NCBI GenBank assembly: GCA_047518105.1
Contig: JAKZRQ010000005.1
Span: forward strand, 1-11,330
Length of the DNA: 11,330 nucleotides
DNA from: VXYL01 sp047518105
GTDB lineage: Bacteria > Pseudomonadota > Gammaproteobacteria > Pseudomonadales > Azotimanducaceae
Direction of reading: 5' to 3'
The notes beneath the pieces were generated by a model that was not told where the DNA came from, did no database searches, and saw nothing but the letters and a program-made list of their open reading frames with translations. The position numbers and the translations under genes are program-made. Shown in pieces: positions 6,165 through 11,330 of this stretch (the first letter of the stretch is position 1; the number at the start of each line of letters is the position of its first letter).

Positions 6165-6862
6165 CGCAGCAGATCCTCCGGCTTGAACAACAACGTAAAG
6201 CGACGGAACTTGGCTTCGAACAGACGGTGTTCGGTCGGCACTTCGAAGCGCCCGACCTTGCGCACGGCGGCTTCTGCCGAGCGGTCGAAAGCGGCATTCC
6301 CGCTGGAGTCCACAAGGGTAACCGCCAGCAGGTTGCCGGACGGCACGAGTTCCACACGGAACCGCGCCTGCATGTCGTTGCGCGCACTTGGCGGGCGCGA
6401 CCACTCGGCGACGATGGCGCCGTAGATCGCCGCCACGTAGGACATGGTGTCCGCTTGGCTCGCGCCATCCTCCAACTTGAACAGCTCCTCGTCGAGTGCC
6501 GCTTGGGTGGATCGTTCCTGCAATTGGCGCAATCGTTCGAGGTGTTCGCGTTCTTCGCGCTCGCGACGTTCGGCCTCGAGGTCGGGCTCTGGCGTCGGCT
6601 TGGCGACCGGATCGGGCAGTTTCGGCTTGGCCGGAGGCGTAGGCTCGGGTTTGCGTACGGGCGTCACCTCGGGCGGTGAGGACGGTCGCTCGCGCGGCGC
6701 CGGTTGGTCGAGAACCACCAGCCTCGCTTGGACCATCTGGGGCATGACCACGGTCGTCTCATCGGCTTCCCACTGCCAGTTGCGCATCAGCAGGCCGACG
6801 AGGCCGGCGTGCACCCCAAGCGCCAGCGCCACGGGAAGGGCGTAGCCGCGAAGGACGTTCAA
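6161..6862 (-). CDS. tolA: TolA, short form
   Basis: 233-residue inner-membrane protein that spans the periplasm and transmits TolQR-derived force to TolB, Pal and CpoB. One N-terminal membrane helix (about 7-26) carries His18, matching the Ser/His helix that contacts TolQ. A Pro-rich segment (about 53-95) is followed by a short Glu/Arg-rich helix (about 95-130). The C-terminal TolA domain III runs from about 137 to the end (MSYVAAIYGAIVAEWSRPP, FRVELVPSGNLLAV, AVRKVGRFEVP). E. coli TolA has 421 residues and a far longer central helix, so the reach here is much reduced. Start is TTG at 6862 with AAGGAG at 6873-6878, spacer 10 nt. No upstream ATG or GTG exists in frame nearby. GTG at residue 11 would cut into the membrane helix. 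Confidence 0.93.
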   Translation of the reverse strand: MNVLRGYALPVALALGVHAGLVGLLMRNWQWEADETTVVMPQMVQARLVVLDQPAPRERPSSPPEVTPVRKPEPTPPAKPKLPDPVAKPTPEPDLEAERREREEREHLERLRQLQERSTQAALDEELFKLEDGASQADTMSYVAAIYGAIVAEWSRPPSARNDMQARFRVELVPSGNLLAVTLVDSSGNAAFDRSAEAAVRKVGRFEVPTEHRLFEAKFRRFTLLFKPEDLLR

Positions 6863-6973
6863 GGCAGCAGGGCTCCTTCGTTGTCTTCTTGATTGCGGGA
6901 GAACACGATCAGCGAGGCCGTGCGTTCAAGGCCGCAAGGGTGTTTTTTGCTGGTGAACGCGAATTCACGTTTG
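6863..6973 (-). other. 111-nt gap between tolR and tolA
   Basis: The widest gap inside the tol cluster. A 5-bp hairpin (GTGAA/TTCAC) lies at 6953-6968, followed on the minus strand by an A-run, not a T-run, so it is not a terminator for the operon. A weak -35-like TTGAAC is present without a convincing -10. The tolA ribosome binding site is at its end. No gene seen. Confidence 0.5.
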
Positions 6974-7411
6974 TCAGCTCGACTCCAACATCTCCACCGG
7001 ATCGGTGATTAGGCCGAGATTCGTGGCGCCGGCGCGTTGCAGCACTGTCATCACCCGGACCACCTCGCCATAGGGGACGACCTTGTCGGCGCGCACGTAC
7101 ACCGGCACGTCGGCCCGGGCACCGAATATCCGCTCCGCCTGGTCGGCAAGCGAGAAGATGGTCGCCCGGGAACCCGTCTCGCCGGGTCGCGGCATGCCCG
7201 TGTTGACGTAGATTTCACCTTGGGCGTTCACGGTCACCACCAAGGGGTTCTCGTCTTCCGGCAGCGGCTGTGAGTCGGTGTTCGGGAGGTCCACCTCCAC
7301 GCCCTGGCTTACCAACGGCGCCGTGACCATGAAGATCACCAGCAACACCAAGGTGACGTCGATGTACGGCACCACATTGATTTCGGACATTGGCCGACGG
7401 CGCACGGTCAT
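6974..7411 (-). CDS. tolR: Tol-Pal inner-membrane protein TolR
   Basis: 145-residue ExbD/TolR family protein. With TolQ it forms the proton channel that energises TolA. The single membrane helix is about 16-35 (PYIDVTLVLLVIFMVTAPL) with Asp18, the conserved proton-carrying aspartate. The periplasmic domain follows (about 37-145), with the family segments VEVDLPN, VYVRADKVVPYGEVVRVM and NLGLITDP. Start is the ATG at 7411, overlapping the tolQ stop as ATGA (7408-7411). The much longer open frame upstream runs out of frame through tolQ and is not coding. Length is close to E. coli TolR (142). Confidence 0.97.
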   Translation of the reverse strand: MTVRRRPMSEINVVPYIDVTLVLLVIFMVTAPLVSQGVEVDLPNTDSQPLPEDENPLVVTVNAQGEIYVNTGMPRPGETGSRATIFSLADQAERIFGARADVPVYVRADKVVPYGEVVRVMTVLQRAGATNLGLITDPVEMLESS

Positions 7412-8085
7412 GCGGTCACCGCGTCCCGGTGCAGGATGGAAGTCAACTCGTCGGCGTAGGCTTCGTATCGTTTCATAAGCACCTCGACGCGCGATGCGAA
7501 CCGGTTGTAGCCGATCACTGCGGGGATGGCCGCGAACAGTCCCATGGCGGTGGCCACCAGGGCTTCGGAGATTCCCGGGGCGACGGCCGGCAGCGTTGCC
7601 TGGGTCATCGTGGCGACGTTGCGGAAGGCGTTCATGATGCCCCAGACCGTCCCGAACAAGCCTACGTAGACACTGGTCGATCCCACGGTTGCGAGGAACG
7701 GCAGGTGCCGGCCGAGCCGCTCCTCCTCGTGGGTCAAGGCGACACGCATGGCCCGCTGCACGAACTGCATGACCGCGTCGGGATCGGCGCCACCCTGGCC
7801 CGACTGCCGCCGGTACTCGCCAAAGCCGGCGGCGAACAGCGATTCGATGCCGGTCTGGTCTTCCTTCCGCTGGTCCAGTTCGTCCTTGAGTTCCGCCAGG
7901 TCGACGCCGCTCCAGAACTCGTCCTCGAAGTCGTCCATCTCGCGCTGTACCCGGTTGAGTTCGAACCAGCGCTGGAAAATCATCACCCAGGATGCGATCG
8001 ACGCCAGCAACAGGAGCACCATCACCGCCTGGACGAGGAGACTGGCGTCCCGGACGAGTTCCAAGATGGACACCGGCTCGGTCAC
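7408..8085 (-). CDS. tolQ: Tol-Pal inner-membrane protein TolQ
   Basis: 225-residue ExbB/MotA-family membrane protein, the stator-like channel subunit of the Tol motor. Three membrane helices are visible: about 16-37 (LLVQAVMVLLLLASIASWVM), 128-155 and 170-195. The family signature GLFGTVWGIMNAF is at about 142-154, and LVATAMGLFAAIPAVIGYN lies in the third helix. The start is GTG at 8085, overlapping the ruvB stop as GTGA (8082-8085). The preceding G-rich stretch GGGGGAGGG serves as ribosome binding site and also encodes the ruvB tail. Length matches E. coli TolQ (230). The ybgC gene that usually sits just upstream is missing. Confidence 0.97.
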   Translation of the reverse strand: MTEPVSILELVRDASLLVQAVMVLLLLASIASWVMIFQRWFELNRVQREMDDFEDEFWSGVDLAELKDELDQRKEDQTGIESLFAAGFGEYRRQSGQGGADPDAVMQFVQRAMRVALTHEEERLGRHLPFLATVGSTSVYVGLFGTVWGIMNAFRNVATMTQATLPAVAPGISEALVATAMGLFAAIPAVIGYNRFASRVEVLMKRYEAYADELTSILHRDAVTA

Positions 8086-9146
8086 TGGCCCTCCCCCCCT
8101 GGCTCGGCGCTCGACAAGTGGAGTTGGGGCTGCCCATCGCGCCGTCGGGGTGCGAGCCCCAAGTGTCGGTACGCCGACTCGGTGGCGACGCGGCCCCGGG
8201 GCGTGCGCATGACCAACCCCTCCTGCACCAGGAACGGTTCGATTACGAATTCGATCGTGTCCCGTTCCTCGCCGATGGCAGCCGATAGCGAGTCCACGCC
8301 CACCGGACCGCCATCGAACTTGCCGGTAATCGCGGCGAGAACCAACCGGTCCATGCCGTCGAGGCCTCGATCATCCACTTCCAACATCGCCAGCGCGGCG
8401 TCCGCCGATAGTTGCGTGACGCAGCCGCTGTCCCTGACTTCTGCATAGTCCCGGACCCGACGCAGCAGTCGGTTGGCCACCCGTGGCGTGCCGCGCGAAC
8501 GTCGGGCGATCTCGCGCGCCCCGGCGTCGTCGATGGGAATGGCGAGCTTGCCCGCCGACACCGTGACGATCACGGCGAGCTCCGCCGAGGTGTAGAAATC
8601 CAGTCGCTGGACGATGCCGAAACGGTCGCGCAGGGGCGAAGTCAGGAGCCCCGCGCGGGTGGTTGCGCCGACCAGGGTGAAGCCTCTGAGATCCAGCTTG
8701 ATGGACTTCGCAGCGGGACCGTCGCCGATGAGAATATCCAGTTTGCCGTCCTCCATCGCCGGATAGAGGATCTCTTCCACGACCGGCGACAGACGGTGGA
8801 TCTCGTCGATGAAGAGCACGTCTCCCTCGTCGAGGTTGGTCAACTGAGCCGCCAGATCGCCCGCTTTCTCGAGCACGGGACCCGAGGTGGCCTTCAGGGG
8901 CACCCCCATTTCATTGGCGACGATGTGCGCCAAAGTCGTCTTGCCGAGGCCCGGCGGACCGTAGATGAGCGTGTGATCGAGGCATTCTCTGCGCGCTCGC
9001 GCCGCCTCGATGAACACGGCCATCTGCTCCTTGACCTTGCGTTGGCCGATGAAGTCCGCCAGGCGGGTCGGCCGAAGCGCTCGGTCGAACGATCCGTCCT
9101 CCGAACGCGGGTCTCCGGTGGTGAGACGATCCGGCTGCACGCTCAT
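8082..9146 (-). CDS. ruvB: Holliday junction branch-migration ATPase RuvB
   Basis: 354-residue AAA+ ATPase that, loaded by RuvA, pumps DNA arms through a hexameric ring during recombinational repair. Walker A GPPGLGKT is at 63-70, Walker B DEIH at 114-117, sensor 1 ATTR near 161-164, arginine-finger region LRDRFG about 172-177, and sensor 2 GTPRVANR about 219-226. The C-terminal winged-helix domain ends with the conserved TPRGRVAT (315-322), followed by a Gly/Glu-rich tail of about 20 residues. Start ATG at 9146 overlaps the ruvA stop as ATGA (9143-9146). Confidence 0.98.
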   Translation of the reverse strand: MSVQPDRLTTGDPRSEDGSFDRALRPTRLADFIGQRKVKEQMAVFIEAARARRECLDHTLIYGPPGLGKTTLAHIVANEMGVPLKATSGPVLEKAGDLAAQLTNLDEGDVLFIDEIHRLSPVVEEILYPAMEDGKLDILIGDGPAAKSIKLDLRGFTLVGATTRAGLLTSPLRDRFGIVQRLDFYTSAELAVIVTVSAGKLAIPIDDAGAREIARRSRGTPRVANRLLRRVRDYAEVRDSGCVTQLSADAALAMLEVDDRGLDGMDRLVLAAITGKFDGGPVGVDSLSAAIGEERDTIEFVIEPFLVQEGLVMRTPRGRVATESAYRHLGLAPRRRDGQPQLHLSSAEPGGEGQ

Positions 9147-9724
9147 CCGACTGCCACCCGTTTGAGCGATTCCCTGACGAGATCCTCGACCGCAGCCGCG
9201 CCCGTGGCTTCCGCCGCCTCACCCACCACGCGCGCAGCGACGTTCTCCCGGTAGCCGAGGGCCACCAAGGCGAGCACGGCCTCCCGGGTTGGGGCGTTGT
9301 CGCCGAGGACGGGCACGGACAGTTCGCCAACGCGGTCGCGCAGTTCGACGACCAAGCGGCTCGCGGTCTTCTTCCCGATGCCGGGAACCCGCGTAATCGC
9401 CGCCACGTCGCCGCGCGCGATGGCGCTGGCGAATTGGTCCGGTGCGACCGCCGACAACAGCGCCAAGGCGAGCTTCGGACCGATGCCCGAGACCTTGATG
9501 AGCGATCGAAACAGGTTCCGCTCCGCCGCGGTGGCGAATCCGTAGAGCGCCTGCGCGTCGTCCCGGGCGATCAGGTGGGTGTAGACCTCGGCGACCGCCG
9601 GCACACCGGCGAGCAAGGCCGCCGCGGAAGTCGTCACCTCGACCTCGTAGCCCACGCCGCCGACGTCGATGACGGCAACGGAGCCGTTCAGTTCGAGCAT
9701 GTTGCCACGCAAACGTCCAATCAC
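9143..9724 (-). CDS. ruvA: Holliday junction-binding protein RuvA
   Basis: RuvA binds four-way junctions as a tetramer and positions RuvB rings. I use the GTG at 9724, which gives 193 residues beginning VIGRLRG, the universal RuvA N-terminus (MIGRLRG in E. coli, 203 residues). The OB-fold domain contains VIDVGGVGYEVEV. Two helix-hairpin-helix motifs follow (VSGIGPKLALALLS and VPGIGKKTASRLV), then a flexible linker and the small C-terminal RuvB-binding domain (EAVLALVALGYRENVA). A TTG at 9760 would overlap the ruvC stop as TTGA and add 12 residues. Neither start has a clear ribosome binding site, so the start is less certain than the identity. Confidence 0.93.
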   Translation of the reverse strand: MIGRLRGNMLELNGSVAVIDVGGVGYEVEVTTSAAALLAGVPAVAEVYTHLIARDDAQALYGFATAAERNLFRSLIKVSGIGPKLALALLSAVAPDQFASAIARGDVAAITRVPGIGKKTASRLVVELRDRVGELSVPVLGDNAPTREAVLALVALGYRENVAARVVGEAAEATGAAAVEDLVRESLKRVAVG

Positions 9725-9756
9725 GACGGAGTCCCGAGGAGACGTTTTCGTTCCAT

Positions 9757-10326
9757 TCAACGATCCATGTTCATCCCGCGAGTATTGACGTGGCAGATCG
9801 CGACTGCAAGGGCATCGGCCGCATCGGCGGCCGGTTCAGCCGAAAGCGCGAGCAATGCGCGCACCATGTACTGCACTTGCGCCTTGGTGGCGCGACCCGT
9901 ACCCACCACCGCCTGCTTGACCGAACGCGCCGCATACTCGCTGACCGGCAGGTGCGCATCCACCGCAGCGGCGATGGCGACGCCACGCGCCTGGCCGAGC
10001 TTCAGCGCCGATTGGGGATTGCGGGCGAGGAAGACTTCCTCGATGACGAACTCGTCCGGATTGTGCTCGGCGATCACCGCCTCGACGCCATGGAAGATGT
10101 CGGCCAAACGGGACGTGAACACGCCCCGGGAGGTGTCTATGCAGCCACTTGCCACGTAGCGCAGTTCGCCCCGCTCAACATCGACCAAACCGTAGCCCGT
10201 CAACCGCGAGCCGGGATCGATGCCAAGTACGCGGGTCGCCCTTGGCGATCCGCGAGCCACCAGCGGCTCGGTCAAGTTCGCTGCGCGAACTTCGCTGGAC
10301 ACGTCGGAATGGACGGATGCCGCCAT
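9757..10326 (-). CDS. ruvC: Holliday junction resolvase RuvC
   Basis: Endonuclease that cuts Holliday junctions symmetrically as a dimer, in concert with RuvAB. All four catalytic acidic residues are present: Asp37 (LGIDPGS), Glu96 (FVIEEVF), Asp168 and Asp171 (ADAADALAVAICH). The block ARNPQSALKLGQARG is typical. As drawn from the ATG at 10326 the protein has 189 residues with about 30 before the conserved core, whereas E. coli RuvC has almost none. A GTG at codon 23 would give 167 residues, near the usual length, but shows no better ribosome binding site. It starts 20 nt after the yebC stop. Confidence 0.95.
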   Translation of the reverse strand: MAASVHSDVSSEVRAANLTEPLVARGSPRATRVLGIDPGSRLTGYGLVDVERGELRYVASGCIDTSRGVFTSRLADIFHGVEAVIAEHNPDEFVIEEVFLARNPQSALKLGQARGVAIAAAVDAHLPVSEYAARSVKQAVVGTGRATKAQVQYMVRALLALSAEPAADAADALAVAICHVNTRGMNMDR

Positions 10327-10346
10327 CTCAGGACGCCCACCGTGGA

Positions 10347-11084
10347 TCAGTTGCCCAGAACCTGGTCGGGAAAACCGGCGTTGCAGTAGACGTTCTGCAC
10401 ATCGTCGAGATCCTCCAGGGCGTCGATCAGCCGCAGCACCTTGGTCGCGGTATCCTCGTCGCAGGGATTCGTGGAGGACGGCACCAGCGCGACCTCGGCA
10501 TGTTCCGGCTCGAAGCCTTCGGCTTTCAGGGCATCCACCACCGGCCCGAGGCGCTCCGGCGGCATCACCACGGAGATGACGTCGTCGTCCTCGCTCTCGA
10601 TGTCCTCCGCACCGGCTTCGATGGCCACCTCCATCACCGCTTCCTCGTCGGCCCCCACGAGATTGACGATCCCCTGCTTGGCGAACAGGTAGGCCACGGA
10701 GCCGTCGGTGCCGAGTTTGCCGCCGTACTTGCTGAAGGCGTGCCGCACCGCCGCCACCGTTCGGTTGCGATTGTCGGTCATGACTTCGAGGAGCACCGCA
10801 ACGCCGCCGGGACCGTAGCCTTCGTAGACGAGTTCCTCGACATCGCCGTCTTCAAGGCCGCCGGCGCCGCGCGCAATGGCCCGGTCCATGGTTTCCCGGG
10901 GCATGTTGACGGATAGCGCGTTGTCGATGGCGACCCGGAGGCGCGGATTGTCGTTGGGATCGCCACCGCCCAAGCGCGCGGCGACCGTGACCTCACGGAT
11001 CACCTTGGTCCACACCTTGGCCCGCTTCGCGTCTTGGCGAGCCTTGCGGTGCTTGATGTTGGCCCACTTGGAATGTCCCGCCAT
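10347..11084 (-). CDS. yebC: YebC/TACO1-family translation factor
   Basis: 245-residue cytosolic protein of the YebC/PmpR family, with the signature N-terminus MAGHSKWANIKHRK. Later family blocks are DNPRLRVAIDNALSVNMP, YEGYGPGGVAVLLEVMTDNRNRT and GGKLGTDGSVAYLF. Members were first called DNA-binding regulators and more recently shown to relieve ribosome stalling at proline-rich stretches. Length is normal (E. coli 246). The ATG at 11084 matches the conserved MAGHSKW start; the upstream GGACTGACC is a weak ribosome binding site. First gene of the cluster and commonly paired with ruvC. Confidence 0.98.
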   Translation of the reverse strand: MAGHSKWANIKHRKARQDAKRAKVWTKVIREVTVAARLGGGDPNDNPRLRVAIDNALSVNMPRETMDRAIARGAGGLEDGDVEELVYEGYGPGGVAVLLEVMTDNRNRTVAAVRHAFSKYGGKLGTDGSVAYLFAKQGIVNLVGADEEAVMEVAIEAGAEDIESEDDDVISVVMPPERLGPVVDALKAEGFEPEHAEVALVPSSTNPCDEDTATKVLRLIDALEDLDDVQNVYCNAGFPDQVLGN

Positions 11085-11096
11085 GGTCAGTCCATC

Positions 11097-11126
11097 TAGA
11101 ATACTTGAGCATGCCTAATGTTGACA
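11097..11126 (-). promoter_or_regulatory. Possible promoter of yebC-ruvCAB
   Basis: On the minus strand GTGTCA (four of six matches to TTGACA) and TATTCT (four of six to TATAAT) are separated by 18 nt, just upstream of yebC. The start of transcription would fall only about ten nt before the ATG, leaving little leader. Weak match, and a promoter further upstream is equally possible. Confidence 0.3.
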
Positions 11127-11166
11127 CTTGGGTTGCATACGAACAACGGTGGGCAGCGCTCTTGAA

Positions 11167-11235
11167 CGGCTCGTATTCCGAGACGCGAACGGCTCGTATT
11201 CCGAGACGCGCTCGGCTCGTATTCCGAGACGCGCT
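11167..11235. repeat. 23-bp tandem repeat, three copies
   Basis: Three adjacent units of 23 bp (11167-11189, 11190-11212, 11213-11235). They are identical except that the last two bases of the first copy are AA, not CT. Each contains the small inverted repeat CTCG-TATTC-CGAG. The third copy runs into a hairpin CTCGC-GCA-GCGAG (11234-11246). The array lies 83 nt upstream of yebC, in a stretch (11085-11330) where I see no gene. Confidence 0.9.
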
Positions 11236-11275
11236 CGCGCAGCGAGACGCACTAGCGTTCTTGAGACCGCGAAGT

Positions 11276-11330
11276 CCCTACAGTTGAGCGTAGGGGCGAC
11301 GCTATCGCGCCCGCAGGGCGCGCCGTCGCC
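11276..11330. repeat. Intergenic palindromic element, cut by the window edge
   Basis: Two stacked inverted repeats. CCCTAC/GTAGGG with an 8-nt loop lies at 11276-11295. It is followed by a nested palindrome: outer GGCGACG (11295-11301) with CGTCGCC (11324-11330), inner CGCGCCC-GCA-GGGCGCG (11306-11322). No T-run is visible before the window ends. It looks like a REP-type intergenic palindrome; a terminator of a gene beyond the edge is the alternative. Confidence 0.55.

Noticed and set aside
6165..6404. N-terminal extension of the tolB frame
   Set aside because: Overlaps the conserved tolA C-terminal domain in another frame; the signal peptide begins at the TTG at 6164.
6953..6968. Rho-independent terminator between tolR and tolA
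   Set aside because: Stem is only 5 bp and is followed by an A-run on the coding strand; the T-run lies on the wrong side and strand.
7412..8137. Long N-terminal extension of the tolR frame
   Set aside because: Runs out of frame through tolQ; TolR homology begins exactly at the ATG overlapping the tolQ stop.
7390..8448. 352-codon plus-strand open frame
   Set aside because: Antisense to tolQ and ruvB; no homology features, GC-rich shadow.
11167..11235. CRISPR array
   Set aside because: Repeats are directly adjacent with no spacers and only three copies.
11105..11287. 60-codon plus-strand open frame upstream of yebC
   Set aside because: Starts with TTG, has no ribosome binding site, and half of it translates the 23-bp tandem repeat.

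Overview
The window is a GC-rich bacterial segment, and every gene I can support lies on the minus strand. It is mostly a conserved housekeeping cluster. In transcription order (right to left) it reads yebC, ruvC, ruvA, ruvB, tolQ, tolR, tolA, tolB, pal, cpoB, queE, queC, tRNA-Lys(UUU). Beyond the tRNA lie a gamma-butyrobetaine dioxygenase-like gene and a gene of unknown function cut by the left edge. This order is the one I recall from Pseudomonas-type Gammaproteobacteria. Together with the gammaproteobacterial look of the proteins, it suggests an uncultured or less-studied high-GC gammaproteobacterium. The genus cannot be read from the window.

Right edge (11085-11330): upstream region of yebC with no convincing gene. 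It holds a 23-bp unit repeated three times in tandem, several hairpins, and a GC-rich nested palindrome cut by the window end. Positions 9143-11084: yebC (translation factor/regulator) followed by ruvC-ruvA-ruvB, the Holliday-junction branch-migration and resolution machinery. Positions 3367-8085: the Tol-Pal envelope system. TolQ, TolR and TolA form the inner-membrane energised complex, TolB is periplasmic, Pal is the outer-membrane lipoprotein, and CpoB links the machine to peptidoglycan synthesis. The acyl-CoA thioesterase gene ybgC, which usually precedes tolQ, is absent. Positions 2031-3370: queE and queC, two enzymes of the preQ0 (queuosine precursor) pathway.

Most junctions in the cluster are 4-base stop/start overlaps (ATGA, GTGA, TTGA) or gaps of a few bases, so translational coupling is likely. 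Several genes start at TTG or GTG. Exceptions are the 20-nt yebC-ruvC gap, the 111-nt tolR-tolA gap and the 56-nt tolB-pal gap. The last contains a small hairpin next to a very strong ribosome binding site for pal.

Positions 1784-1859 hold a complete tRNA-Lys with encoded CCA and its own promoter-like sequence. From recall, tRNA-Lys at this position in Pseudomonas is an integration site for genomic islands, so the DNA left of it may be accessory. That part carries a 2-oxoglutarate dioxygenase-like gene whose C-terminus is made of a 9-bp tandem repeat (Arg-Glu-Ala units). It also has a 204-nt intergenic stretch with three hairpins leading into the truncated unknown gene. I see no clearly new multi-gene system. 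The best leads are the hairpin-rich leader, the repeat-built tail, the repeat cluster before yebC, and the compact TolA.
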